64,000 bases of DNA. Origin: Neocallimastix lanati (nom. inval.). Taxonomy: Eukaryota; Neocallimastigomycota; Neocallimastigomycetes; Neocallimastigales; Neocallimastigaceae. The position numbers and the translations under genes are program-made. The stretch spans positions 276,001 to 340,000 of the forward strand of contig JACVTC010000131.1 in assembly GCA_016946835.1 (NCBI GenBank), given 5' to 3'. Below, piece by piece: positions 24,605-39,531 of this stretch. The notes beneath the pieces are model-generated. The model saw only the letters and a program-made list of their open reading frames with translations. It made no database searches and was not told where the DNA came from. How positions within the stretch are numbered: position 1 is the first letter of the stretch; the number at the start of each line of letters is the position of its first letter.

Positions 24605-26454
24605 ATGGATTAATAATAATAATTATTGAATGATAATCATTTTTCCATAAATAAAATAAACATTTTTTATTTTTTAATTTACAATAATAATAATTAATAT
24701 ATATAAACAAATTTAAAATAAAAAAAAATAATATATAAATAAATAAATAAATAAAAAAGGCTAATAATAGGATAGTTCTTTTATAAATAATATAATACTC
24801 ATTATTATAATTTATTAATAATAAATTAAGATGGAAGGAGAAAAAGAAAAAAAGAGTTCAAAATTTATTTGATACTAAAATAAAAACATTCAATTTAATA
24901 TTTAAAGACAATATATTAATAATAGTATTATTAAATATATATAAGTTTTTTTTATTAATGATTTAAATTTAGGATAAATTTCCTTTTAAGTTCGAAATCT
25001 ATTGTCTCTTATTATTATTTTAACATATATTCAAAAAAAAAAAAAATACATTTTTATTACTAAAAAAAAAAAAATTTCATTTATTATTGATAAATCTATA
25101 ATTAAATATATTTATAAATATATTTATTAATATATATATATTTTGAATTTAATGTAGAAGATCATTCAAAAAAAAAATAATAGAATAAAATAAATAGGAA
25201 GAATAAAAAATAGATGAAAATGGAAAAAAAAACCTTAAGTGCTATTGTTAATTTTTATATTAAAAATATAAAAATAAATGGATTATTTTACAATGATAGA
25301 TAGAACTACATTAGGAAAAAAAAAATAAATATTTTACATTTTATTTATTATTATTAATTTTTTTTTTTTTATAAAAAGTATATATACTTATTTTATTACT
25401 TTTTTTTTTTTCTATAAATTTAAAATAAAAATTATTAACATAAATATATATATTTATATATATACTTTTTTTTTTATCTTTCTTGTTACATAATAATATA
25501 TAGGTATAAAAATATTTATATTTGTAAGGAATTTTTTAAAAACTTTAATAATTATCATTTAGAGAACCTTTTATATATATATATATATAAATAAATAAAA
25601 ATTTAAAATTTAAAATAACCTATAATTAATAATAATATAATTAATATAATTAATAATAAATAAAAGAGATAAAATTACAAATTAATTAATTTCAATATAT
25701 AATAATTAGAATATACTTTTTTATTTATATAAATATTATGAAAAAATAATATATAAAAAAAAATTCTCCAAAAATGTTCAAATTATTAATAATTAAAATT
25801 TATTTTAAATAAAATAAAAAAATATTTTTTTAAACATAAAAATTATTACTAAAAAATAAATTTTTAAAAATTTTATAAAATAATAAAAAAATAATATTAA
25901 AAAAAAAAAAAAAATAAAATTTAAAATTATTATTTTGTATATTTTAATTTTTTTTTTCATATTAACTTTAATTAGTTTAATAATTTGTTATTAAGGTTTG
26001 AATTGTTACTATTAAAAAAAATAACAAAACAAAAAAACAAAAACAAAACAAAAATTGCTAAAAAAGAAAAAAATAAATAAATAACAAATATATATATATA
26101 TAATTTCAAAGCCTTTTTTCATCATATATATATATCATTATTATTCAAATAATTAATGATTAAATCTATGTATTATATATATGCATAGCATATACTGTGT
26201 ACTATTTAATATGTAGTATGTATAAATGAATAATATAATGAATATTAAATATATAAAGGATACAGTAGAGCAAAATAAATTTTTAAGAATAATAAAAAAT
26301 AAAGATATAAAGTTTTTAATCTTTGCTATTTAATTACATCCAAAAATGAAATAAAATTCTATAATAATAATAATAATAGTAATAAACAAAAAAATTATCA
26401 TTCAAAATATATATAAAAATATATATAGAGAGAGGTATATTTAAAATTATATCC

Positions 26455-26625
26455 TATTAATAAGCCCATCTTATAAAGCATCTTATAGGGAATGTCTTTC
26501 ATATTAGCTTAGTTTAGAGAGAGGTCTGTGTCGACATAGTGCATAGAATTCAACGTGTGTTTGATATGTTTAATGGAAAGAAAGGAGGATCTATTAATCC
26601 TCCTCTCTCATTAATCTCAGTCAAA
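26455..26625. other. Less AT-rich island with nested stems, function unknown
   Basis: This stretch stands out from its flanks by base composition. The 3' half has an inverted repeat GGAGGAT/ATCCTCC around a CTATTA loop (about 26583-26602). GAGAGAGG near 26516-26525 is complementary to CCTCTCTC near 26601-26609, so it could enclose most of the island. It may be a structured RNA gene, a mobile-element remnant or a lost exon; both strands have stops in all frames. I do not recognise it. Confidence 0.4.
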
Positions 26626-29600
26626 AAAAAAAATAAAAAAGAAATAATAAAAATCATTTTAATTTATTATATCATTTCTTAATGATTGTAAAAAAAATAA
26701 AAAATAAATAAAATAAAAATCATTTTAATTTATTATATTGTTTAAAATATTACTAATTAAAAAATTAATGATAATAAAATAAAAAAATAAATTAAAAAAA
26801 AATATATTTTTTTTTTATTATTATTTTTTAATAGATACACTTTAATATATATATATATTTAATATATACAATTATAAAAAAAAGTTTAAATTTCAATCAC
26901 TTCATATCATTATTTAAAAAAAGATTTAATAAATTAAAATTTTTGTTGAAGTTCTACTCTTCCATATCATTTGCTATTTACTTTTTTTCATAATTAAAAT
27001 TTTAATTAATTTTTAATTTTATTTTATTGTATACTATAAAATCTTGTGTTAATGAATTCCATTGTTAAAGTATTAATAATTGTCATTTTATTTTTTACTT
27101 TTTTTTTTTTTTAATGGAAAATAATTAAATATAATTTAAAATATAATACTATTTAATTTCATAATATATTATAATAAATTAATAATATAATGCAATATTA
27201 TATTAAAATATATAAATTATATATATCAATTATTTTTTAAACAATAACATGATAAAATAATAAAATTTTATTTGTATTACTTTATATTTTATTTAAATAA
27301 AATATAGTATTGTGTAACGTATAATGGAAATTATATTTTTGTATACTGATATTATATTAAAGTGAATGATACTATTCAAAGTCTATTTATTAGCAATTAA
27401 ATAAATAAATTAAAAATATTAGTATTGTGTTACATTAAAAAAACAAATAACTCTAAATGAAAATATATAGAGACATTTTCTTTTATATAATTTTTTTTTT
27501 TATGTTCTTATGTAAAATTGTATATTTTTTATATCATTATTTATTACTTATTATTTATTATCTATAATTTGTTATCTATAATTTGTTATTTATTATTTAT
27601 TATTTATTGTTTATTAATTATTGATATTGATTATTGATATTGATTATTGATTATTAATTATTGATTATTCATTATTCATTATTCATTATTCATTATTTCT
27701 TTATTATTCATTATTTATTTATTATTCCATTATTTATTTATTATTTATTTATTACTTATTACTTGTTATTTATTATTTTATTATTTATTATATAATATGT
27801 GTATTTACTTTTTTTACTATTTTTTTTTTTTGATAGTATTAATTATTTCATTTAAATAAAAAAAATGATTGACACCTTATTTTGATATCTATATGGATAC
27901 AACCTGAAAGAAAATTTACAAAATATATAAAAAAATAAAATAAAATAAGAAATGTCACCTTTTTTATTAATAAATTAAGTTTAATTTTTTATTAAAAAAA
28001 TATATTAATTTAATTTAAAAAAAAATAACTAATTATTCCTTTTCTTCCTAAAATTAAAAATAAAAACAATGTAAAAATTACAAAAAAAAAAAATAATAAT
28101 AAATTTATATATATATAAAATAATTTAAATAAATAAACAAAAAAAAAGAAAAAGAAAAAGGAAAAAAGAAAAAAAGAAAAAGAAAAAAATTTATATTTAA
28201 TTTTTTTTTTTAAAAAAAATTTGATTTACTAAAAGTTGATATGACTCAAAAAGAAAAAAAGGAATATCATTCGATCTATAATCTATAATATTAAAATATT
28301 ATAAAATTAAAAAAAAAAACAATTCTTTAAAAAAGAAAAATAAAATTTTTTTCTATTTAATATTTTTTTTTTAATCTTTTTAAATTCTATATTCATATTG
28401 CTATGAAATATAAATCATTCTACTATAAAATAATAAAAATTAGTACTAAACTTTATTTTATATATTTTGAAAAAATATATAAAATAGAGTTTAATCTTTT
28501 TTAATTCTTGAAATAAATTATTTAAATAAGTATGGGGTTAATCAAACATACAATAATTTACTATTTATTATTAAAATAGAAATAATTTTAAACATAATAT
28601 ATATTAATTATATAATATTAATTAATTGTTTGTATATTATTTATATATTGTTTTATTAAATTTTTATGATTTTTAATTTTAATTTTAATTTTAATTTTAA
28701 TTTTAATTTTATTATTATTTTTTTTTTGAATTTTTGAATTTTTGAATTTTTGGGATGGTTTAAAGAGACTCATGTAAGCTGTGATAAAAATAATAAACTA
28801 AAATAGGAAAAAATCAAAAAAAAAAAAAAAAAAATTCCTATTTTACAATTTACTTTTTTTTTTTTAAATAATAATAAAGTTTTTTTTTTTTTATTATTAT
28901 ATGATATAAGAGAATATGATAAAATTTAAAAATTTATAAAAATAAAAAAAATAAGAATAATAATAAAATATAGAATGTTCAATTGAACGTTCAATTAGTA
29001 TTATAGATATATCTTTTTTTTTTTTTTTTTTTTTTTTATAAACTTCTATTTTTTAAAAAAAAAAATAAAAATAAATATAAAAATAAGAATAAGAATAAAT
29101 TTTAATTTTAATATAAATAAATGGAATACTTTTTAATTATAAAAATTATAGATATACATTAGTTTATTAATATATTGAGTAAATATAAAAAAAAAAAAAA
29201 AGATTATACATATTAAAACAGATTTTAAAGGGGGTTTAATTTTTTTTTATTATATTTGCTTTATTTTATTATTTATTAGTTATAAATAATTTTTATTCAA
29301 TAAGAATAAAAAATGTAAATGAAAATGAAAATAAAAATAAAAATGAAAATGAAAAAAAAGACATCAAGGGTTAAAAAAAAAAAGGAGGGAAAATTAATTA
29401 CAGAAAAAAAAAAAATTTTTTTTTAACCGTAATTGCCTTTTTTTTTTTTTTTTTAATTAATTTATTATGTATCGGTAACCCTAAATTTAATACATTTATA
29501 ATAAGAAGAAATAATAAAATTATGGAAGGAAATAGTTTAATGAAGAGCTTCTATCTCTTTAATAATCCATAAAATAACAAAAAGTTTAAAATTATAATTT

Positions 29601-30209
29601 TATATTTTATAATAATAAACATATTAAATTATAATAATCATAATCATAATAAATAATAATAATAATAATAATAATTTTTTATTTTTTTTAAATATTTAAA
29701 TATTTTTATAATTTTTATAAATTTAAAAAAAAAAATCAAACAAAAATTAAATACCAATTTTTAATGGAAATGTATAACTCCACTGGTATAAATATAATAA
29801 GAATTTAATGTTTCATTTCATTAAATCAATAATATTTTATTGAATACTTTATTTTATTTTTATTTTTATTATATTTTATTTCTTTTTTTTTTTTTATTTA
29901 ATTTTTTTTTAGTTGTTTTGTATTTATGTTATTACTATCATTATTAATTAGGATCTGTTTTGTTTTTCTACTAACTTAAGTAATACTATTAATTATAAAA
30001 AAGGTTTTTTATTATTATTATTAGTTAAATTTCTATAGAATTAGAAAATTTTTCATTATGTTTTAATTACTTTTTTTTATTATTTTTTGTTTTTATTTAT
30101 TTTTTTTTTTTTTTTTTTTACTCTATCAAAAAGATATTAATATTATATAATTTTAATAATTTATTTTATTTGTACACCTTTTTATAGAAGATCGTGACAT
30201 AGAGAATTC

Positions 30210-30249
<40 letters not shown>

Positions 30250-30404
30250 AAAAAAAATTTAATAAAATACAAAAACTATCAAAAAAAAAAAAAAAAGGAT
30301 TTAAAGTAGTTCAATGATCATCATTAGTAATAGATATTGAATTAAATATATGGATAGTAGATTTAAATGAAAAAAAAAAGAAAAAAAAATTCTAAAAAAG
30401 AAAG

Positions 30405-30442
<38 letters not shown>

Positions 30443-31386
30443 ATAAAATATTACTAGAAAATATATTTCCATATCTTTAATATATATATATTTGAGTTTT
30501 TTTTTTTTTTTTTTTTTTATTTTAAAATTATTAATTCTATATTTATATATTAATCATTATTTTAATTATTTTTTATTTTTTATTTTTTATTTTTTATTTT
30601 TTATTTTTTATTTTTTATTTTTTATTTTTTATTTTTTATTTTTTATTTTTTATTTTTTATTTTTTATTTTTTATTTTTTATTTTTTTTTATTTTTTATTT
30701 TTTATTTTTTATTTTTTATTTTTTATTTTTTATTTTTTTATTTTTTATTTTTTATTTTTTATTTTTTTTTATTTTTTTTTATTTTTTTTTTTTTTATTTT
30801 ATTTTAAAATATTTAAAAATCTTTTTTTAAAAGTTAATTAAATTAATTTTAATTAAAAAAAAATATTATTATTATTATTTTTAATAATAAAAAAAAAAAA
30901 AGAGAGAAAGTACATGTTACACCAAAAAAAAAATTAAAAGTATTGTATTGTACTTATCAATATATTGTAATATATCCTGTTAGTTATAGTATATATACAT
31001 ATACTATATATTATAGTTTAAATTTATAAATGAGAATATAATTCATCCTTTTTTTTATTTATTTAATTATAAAGATTTATATTTTATATAAAATTAATAA
31101 AATAATTAATAAAATAATTAATAAAATATTTTTTTTTCAAAATCGATTTTAAATTAAAAAAAAAAAAAAAAAAAAATAAAATCTTTGTTTGAAATTAATA
31201 TCTTTTAAATCTTTTAAAAGAAATAAATAAATATTTTATATAAATATATAATTATTTATTTATTTTTTTTTTTAATTATAACATTTAATTATATAATAAA
31301 AAAATTATAAATATTTATATATATTTTTTTAATTAAACTTTTAATGATTGTTTAATATAATCTTTTGTTATTTAAATTGAAGCAAA

Positions 31387-31417
<31 letters not shown>

Positions 31418-33292
31418 GTAATAATAATAAAAATGATTAGAAAAATAACAATATAATTATTAATAATATTATTTAATTATAATACGATAAAGAACTCTAG
31501 AATTCTTTTTTTTTAATTAATTATTTTATAATTTTTTAAAAAAAAAAAAAAAATTCATTAATATTAAATGAATATTATTACCAACATTATTTATTTATTT
31601 TGTTTTTCTTTTATTAATAATTAATTATTAATTTTTATATATAAAAATCATATTTTCTTAATAAAATACTAATTAAAATTAATCAAATGAAAACCATAAA
31701 AAAAAATAATAACAATGATATTATTAATGTTAATAAAGAAAAATATTAAAATATCATTAATAAAAGAAAAAAAAATTGAATTAAATCTAGAATAAAGTGT
31801 ATTAAAAAAAAAAAAATCATGGAAAAAAAAATTAAAAAAAATAAAAAAAAAAAAAACTTATTAATGTAAAAGATATGCATTAATTTATTATAAATGAATA
31901 ATAAAACTAATTATTTTATCATTTTTTTTTTATTTTTTTAATTATTATTTTTTCCATTTTCATTTTATAGGATTATAAATTAAAGTATTTATTTTATTTG
32001 ATATGACAATTTACTTTAATGAATTAACCTATTAAAACTTGAAAAAAGAAAAAAAAAAGTAATCTATTTCTCTTTTTCTATATATATATATTTAAAAAAA
32101 AAATAAAAATAAAAATGAAAAAAAATAATAATAAAAAAAATAATAATAATAATAATAATAAAATGATGATGATTTATAAAATTATAAAAAAAAAAGAGAG
32201 AAAGAGAGAGAGATATTAAACCAATCGAGATAGATAATATATATGTATATAAGTTGATCATAATAATGATCATAATAAATGTTTTATTTATTAGGATCAA
32301 CTTAAATATTTAATAAAAAAAAAAGATTATTATTATGATGATAATGATGATTACTAATTCTTTATTATGATTATTAATCCTTTATTATAACATTTTTACT
32401 CAAAATAAAAAAATAAAAATAAAAATAAATATATCATTCGAAATAAAAAAAAAAATTAAATTAAAATACAGAATTAGGTAAAATAAAATATAACTACATA
32501 AAAAAAAATAAAAATAAAAGTAAATATATCATTCGAAATAAAAAAAAAAAAAGAGAGAGAGAGAGACTAGAATAAAAATAATATAAAATAAAATAAAAAA
32601 TTAAATAATACTGGCAATATTAATGAATAATAGGGTTTTTAATAAATATTATTAAATATTATTAAAATATATATATTTAAATTTTTTTTATAAATTAAGT
32701 GTAACTTTTTTTTTTTTTTAAATTTTTATTTATTAATATAAAATAGATTTATTTTTTTTTAATAAAATTATCAATTAAAAAATAATATAAATTAATTATT
32801 TCATATTACAAAAAAAAATTCCATGATTATCACTCTATTTATTATTATTATTATTATTTTGATTAATTATTATTAATAACTTTTTAACTTTGACATATTG
32901 ATGATAATAATATAAAATATTTTATTAATAAAATAATCATGAATAAAAGTTTATTTTTATTTTTACATATTTCTCATACCTTAGGGTAAAAGAGTATGTC
33001 CTTTTTTTTATTTTGACTTTTGATTTATAATTAATTAATAAGGAATGAATTATATTTCATAATTTTTATAATTAATATAATTTAAATACTTTTTTTCTTT
33101 AAATGATGAATGGTTAAAAAAAAAATAATAAAATTAAAAGTTTTAAACCATTGATTTATTATTAGATATATAAATATATATATAAATTTTTATTATAAGA
33201 TGATTTTGAGTGCTTAGATAAAAGCATTTAAATAACCAATATATTAGCATAAATAGTATACATAATATAAAAGTTCATTATATAATTTATTC

Positions 33293-33326
<34 letters not shown>

Positions 33327-33415
33327 ATAGGTAGTAATTAAATTAATAAATTATATATAGAAAATATAAAATTTTATTACTTACAATATTACTTTTATAA
33401 AATAATAAAAATAGT
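26626..33415. other. Gene-free A/T-rich region with microsatellites
   Basis: Contents include degenerate heptamer-type TTATTxA sequence at 27535-27800, A tracts at 30212-30247 and 30407-30440, and a 7-bp ATTTTTT array described separately. A cluster of AAAAT/AATAAAA units lies near 29290-29360. No coding sequence, RNA gene or transposon is supported. Confidence 0.6.
30568..30795. repeat. ATTTTTT heptamer microsatellite
   Basis: About thirty units of ATTTTTT run in tandem, with a few longer T interruptions toward the right. Open frames through it encode only Phe/Tyr/Leu/Ile and are not genes. Confidence 0.92.
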
Positions 33416-33420
33416 ATATT

Positions 33421-33645
33421 TAATTATTATTTATTATTTATTATTTATTATTTATTATTTATTATTTATTATTTATTATTTATTATTATTTATTATTGAT
33501 TATTTATTATTGATTATTTATTATTTATTATTTATTATTTATTATTTATTATTTGTTATTTATTATTTGTTATTTATTATTTATTATTTGTTATTTATTA
33601 TTTGTTATTTATTATTTGTTATTTATTATTTATTATTTGTTATTT

Positions 33646-33693
<48 letters not shown>

Positions 33694-33850
33694 TTATTTA
33701 TTCATTATTTATTTATTATTATTTATTTATTATTATTTATTTATTTTTTATTTATTATTTATTATTTATTATTTATTATTTATTATTTATTATTTATTAT
33801 TTATTATTTATTATTTATTATTTATTATTTATTATTTATTATTATCTATT
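33421..33850. repeat. TATTTAT heptamer microsatellite with TTTA core
   Basis: A 7-bp array (TTATTTA/TTATTTG variants) is interrupted at about 33649-33694 by pure TTTA tetramers and then resumes. A TTATTTG variant recurs in the left half only. The several overlapping open frames are low-complexity artefacts. Confidence 0.92.
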
Positions 33851-36800
33851 ATGTATGCATTATTTATTAAATTAACCATATTGTTAAATAATATTTTAAC
33901 ACAACAATTTGTACAACATTAAATTCTTTAAACAATTTAAATAATAAAATAGTGAAAAAAAAAAATTATATATATATAATTATATATTATAATTCAAAGG
34001 CTTTATATAATATTCATTTATAGATAAAGAAAGAAAATATAGATTTAATTTTAATTTATATATATTTTTTTTTATTATAATTAACTTAATTTTTATAAAT
34101 TAACCGATATATGTAAAAAAAAAAAAAAAATTACTTAATATGTAGAAAAAAAAATAAGAAATAAGAAATAAAAATTTTATTATTGAACTTTAAACAATTT
34201 TTTTTTTCTTGTTCTATTATTCTATTTTATTATTTTAAGTTTTATTATTTTTATTATTTATTATAATTTTCAAATTTTCAAATTTTATTTTATAATAGAA
34301 ATACAAGGAAAATAAAAAAAAAAAAAAATTATTAAATTTTATTTTTATTATTTTATAAAAAAGTTTATTTTTATTTATTTATTTTATTTTTTTATTATTA
34401 TCTTTTTTGAGTTAATTTATAATCTTTAATATTTAATATTGATCATAATTTTATATCATTTAAAATTTATTTACAAAAAAAATTAAATATTTACCAAGAC
34501 AAAAAAAAAAAAAAAAACTATAATATATATATTTATATATAGAGAAAGAAAATTTAATGGGAAAGAAGGGAAAAAAAAAAAATTTTAAAAATTTAAAAAA
34601 TAATAAAAGTTTTAATAATAATTAAATGGTTTCATCTATATTAAAAATACTAAGAAATTTAAATTTAAATAGAGTTTTTGAATGATTAAAAATTAAAACT
34701 AAAATATATGAATTCCTTGGCTTGATATGAAATTTTAACCATAAAATTTACATTTTTTAAAAAAAAAATATAAAAAATAAAAAATATAAAATATAAAAAA
34801 AAATTAAAAACTTGTCAATTTTCATTTTAGATATTAAAAATTAATAAAAAAAAATTGACAAGTAAAAAAAAAAAAAAAAGTTTAAATCATAACTAAAATT
34901 ATTATTATTTTATTTAATTTTACTTTATTTTTTTTTATTTATTTATTAAACATATTATTATTTTATTATTAAATAAAATTGCATTAACACAATTTAAATG
35001 TCTAAATATTCCTTGGAATTTTCATTTCTTTATTTTTGTTTTTATTTTCATATTTAAAAAGTTTTTCCTTATTTAAAAAATGATAATGATTTTAATTGTT
35101 TTATATATAAAATGAAATAACTTTATATAAAATTAAAATAATATACATAATATAGTAATAATAATAAAATTATTAATAAAAAAATATGAAAAAGAGAAAA
35201 TCACTTTGAGAAATACTTTCAAACAAATAAATTAAAAGGAATAATAAAATAATAAATAAAAAAATAAATAAATAAATTCCTTCATATTAATAATAACTAT
35301 TTAAATTTGGTTAACTAAAATTTAATAATCAAAGTTTAAAAAAAAAAAAGTATCATCAAGAATTATTTTCTAATTCTAATTATTTTTTTTTAAACTTAAA
35401 TAAAATATAAATAAAAATAAAAATATAATAAAATAAAATAAAATAATGATTTGTGAAGAAAACAAAAATTTCAATAAAATAAAATGTTTTAAAGTATAAT
35501 TTATCAAAGTATTATAAATATAGAAAATAATAATATATTATATATAATATATATAATATATTTTTTTATTGGTTGACATGATTATTAATTATTTTTTTTT
35601 TTAATTATTTTCCTTTTATCGCATTTTATTATTTTAATTAATTTTTTATTATTTTTTTAATTTCTTTTTTACCTTTTTTTTATTTTTTTTATTTAATTTT
35701 TAATTTTTAATTTTTATTTTTTAATTTTAATTATATTTATTTACCAAACTTTATTCTTATTATTCTTATTCTTATTATTTTTGTTGGATCTATGAAAAGT
35801 TTTCAAATTGGATTATCTTTAAATGATAAAATAGAAAAAATAATAAGAAGAATAATTAAAAGAAAAGAAAAAAAAAGGATATAGCATGATTTTATTTTAT
35901 TTTATTTAATTCAATGTTTTAATCTCTAAATTAATACCAAGTTTTTATATATAAACTATTTATCTAGATATGATTATTTTAAGTATTATGTATTATTTTA
36001 TACTTTATATATATATAATACATCAATTTCTTTTTTTTATATTATCTTCTAATTATCAATAATATAAAATATAATTATAAAATATTAATTTTACCATTTA
36101 TTACAAATTATATTTTATTATATATATTAAATAAACTATTATTATTATTTTTTTATCTTATTATAATATTTACAGTATAATTAATAATTAAAATAAAATA
36201 TATGTAAACTTTAATAAAGAAAATTTTAATACAAAAGTTATTTATATTTGAAAAGTATTTTTTTTTTATATATAAATATAAATATATAAAAAAAAAAAAA
36301 ACAATTAACTTTAATTGAATAGATTAAATTAAAAATAATTAAAAAGTAATTTCATACAACAATGGAACTTTCAAAAATATTATTTAATAAACTTTTATTT
36401 TCAATAAAAAAAAGAAATGAATTAATTTATTTATTATTTAATAAACTTTTTATGGATTAATTCACTTTATAAAATTAGGAAGAAAGGTAAAAAAATTTTA
36501 TTAATTTAAAATTATTATAAAATATTAATAAAAAAAATAATAAATATTGTATAATCATAATTAGTAAAAAAAAAAAAAAAAAAGATAAAGGAAAAAAAAA
36601 AAAAAGTATCAAAGATTAAGAGAACAACAACAACAATAAGAATAATAAAAATAAAAAGAAAAAAAAATAAAATTCATAGTATAGATATTAAAAAAAAAAA
36701 AAAAAAAAAAGTTATTATTATTTTTATTACTTTTTTTTTTTCTTTTCAAATAAAAAGTGTATATAAAAATTTATTAAATAAATATAAAATCATATATGTA

Positions 36801-36994
36801 TATATTTTTTTTTTTTTTTTTTTTTTTTTGTGATTATTATTTTAATTTATTTTAATAATAAAAAATAATAAAATAATAAAATACTATATTTATAGCTTAG
36901 TACAAGAATGATATTATAAAAAAAATATTCCAATTAAATTCATAATTATTAATAATTATTAATTGAAATATTTTTCCTTTCTTTCTCTTACAAA

Positions 36995-37087
<93 letters not shown>
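36995..37087. repeat. Pure AAT array, about 31 units
   Basis: This is an uninterrupted (AAT)n microsatellite. A 69-codon frame through it is poly-Ile and is not a gene. Confidence 0.95.
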
Positions 37088-37088
<1 letters not shown>

Positions 37089-37649
37089 GTTTCACATTTC
37101 CAAAATAAAATAAAAATAGTTACATCAAAAAGTATATATTTTAAAAAGTATATTAAAATAGGAAGATCATAAATAATAATTAGTAAACTAACTATAATTT
37201 TACCAATAATAAAAAAAAAAAAAAAGTATTTGTTTATTATCTATATTTATTTATTTATAATAATAATAATTATTATTATAATTGATTATGGAATATCTAT
37301 TTATATAAATAGATAGATATAATTAAATAAATTAGATAGATATATTTAAATATATTAGATAAAAAAGATAAATATATATTTTTTAAATAGATATATATAT
37401 GAATATATAATTGTTAATAATTTATTAAGAGTATATAATTTAAAATTTATATTAATATATTGTTAATATGCCTTATCGATAAGAATATATATAGAAGCAA
37501 AATTATTCTATTTATTAATTTATTTAATTTAATTTTTTTTTTTTTTTTTTTTTAATTTCTGTTTTCCTTTTTAAGTCTTTTAGAAATCATTGCTAATATA
37601 ATCATAATTTGTATCATTATTACTATCATAATTGATATAATTAGTCTTA

Positions 37650-37915
<266 letters not shown>

Positions 37916-39418
37916 ATTATTGTTCAAAGTTTAACATAAAAAGGAAAAAAGTAAAAGTAAAAGAAAAAGAAAAAAAAAATAGAAATATTAATAATACTTC
38001 TATATTAAATATATTTGATAACAATCATAATTAGTAATGCTATTATTTAAATATTGATTATATATATATATATAATATTTCTTTTAATTCAATTGATTTA
38101 TCTGTAATAAATAAAACGTCATTAGAAATAAAAATGGTATGCATAAGTAATTATAAAAAAAAAAAAATACAATATATATATATATAGAAAGTAATAATAT
38201 ATTATTTAAATGTAAAAAAATATATATATATGTACATATATATATAAAACAAAACATTTTATTTCTATATAATACGCTTATTAAAAAGTGAGAATTTTTT
38301 TTAATTATTCATGGGATAATTCTTATTTCATTATAAGAAAAGAGTTTAAAATACTTTATTTTTTTATCATTTAAAAAAAAAAATTTTAGGGATTCATTTC
38401 ATCTTTATAATCTATGAATCCAAAGAAATTTAAATGATTTTTCTTTTTTTTTTTTTTTTTTTTTTTTAATTAATAAAATAAAATAAAATAAAAATAAAAA
38501 TAAAAATATATATATATAATGTGTGTGTGTGTGGGTTGTATAATTTAAATTTTCACATTAAAATAATAATAATAATAAAAATCATTTAATTTATACCCTC
38601 AATTTTTTTTATTTTTTTTTTTTATTTTTTTTATTTTTTTAAATAAATATAAATATATATAAATAAAAGAATTATTAAGTGGTTTTCGATGTTTATGAAT
38701 TTAAAAAAAGTTTTAACTTTTAATTAATAGTAATGATAATAATTAAAAATAATAATTAATATATATTAAAAGATCCTATTAAAATAATAATAATAATAAT
38801 AATTTTTTTTTTAATAAAATAATAATAAATAATAAAAAATAAATAATAAAAAATAATAAATAATAAATGAAAAGAAATTCAATCTAAAATGATTTATACT
38901 CTATACAAAATTAATAAAAATTTTATTTATAATTAATTTTTTAATATTTATAATATTTAATATTTTTTTTATTCAGTATTATTATATTATTATAAAAAAT
39001 AAAATTTAAATAAAAATAAAAAAAAATAAATAAAAAATAAAATTATTTAATTATAATTATATTAACAGTGATAACTTTTAAAACTTTTGTCAATGTCATA
39101 TTCTTTTTTTTTTCTTTTTAAATAATAATCCGAAACATACTAATATAATAATTTTAATAAATATTCATAACTTTTATAATAATTAATTGTAATAATTGGT
39201 GTAATGTAATTATAATAATTTTATAAGTAAAAATTTAATAAATTAATAAATTAATAAATAAAATATTAAAAGATGAATTAAAAAAAAAATATTTAAAAAT
39301 AATAATAACGTAATAATAATAATAACCACTTATTCTTTACTTTTTTTTTTCATAATAATTTTAATAGTAGATATATATATATATATATATTTTTTATAAA
39401 ACGTAATATATATAATAA

Positions 39419-39498
39419 AAAAAAAATTTTTTTTTGACCCACAAAAGAAAATGAAAATAAAAAAAATTTTTTTTGACCCACAAAAGAAAATGAAAATA

Positions 39499-39500
<2 letters not shown>
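39419..39500. repeat. Tandem duplication, period about 39 bp
   Basis: The unit of an A tract, a T tract and GACCCACAAAAGAAAATGAA occurs twice; GACCC lies at 39436 and again at 39475. Copies differ mainly in homopolymer length. Confidence 0.9.

Positions 39501-39531
<31 letters not shown>

Larger units (their letters stand above)
17301..26450. other. Gene-free A/T-rich region
   Basis: Nothing in either strand shows sustained codon structure or a conserved motif. Contents are A/T homopolymers (for example 21200-21230 and 22688-22718), short TTA and AAT runs, heptamer-like TTATTTA sequence at about 23490-23600, an inverted repeat at 18753-18790, a 71-bp tandem duplication at 24463-24604 and a small less AT-rich stretch at 21780-21880. 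A pyrimidine-rich stretch at 17486-17620 on the plus strand may be distal bZIP leader. Confidence 0.6.

Noticed and set aside
29470-29490. AACCCTAA as a telomere repeat
   Set aside because: A single copy only; there is no tandem TTAGGG array here, at 32981 or near 63947.
30492-30830. 112-codon Phe/Tyr/Leu frame that looks like a membrane protein
   Set aside because: It is the ATTTTTT array read in one frame; apparent hydrophobicity results from T richness.
33421-33850. CRISPR-like regular repeat
   Set aside because: The units are contiguous 7-mers without spacers; this is a microsatellite in a eukaryotic genome.
33510-33922. Three overlapping Leu/Ile/Tyr-rich frames
   Set aside because: All run through a 7-bp TATTTAT microsatellite and have no codon diversity.
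37472-37483. CTTATCGATAAG as a specific regulatory site
   Set aside because: The 12-bp palindrome is exact, but one AT-rich site with no neighbouring gene gives no support for a function.
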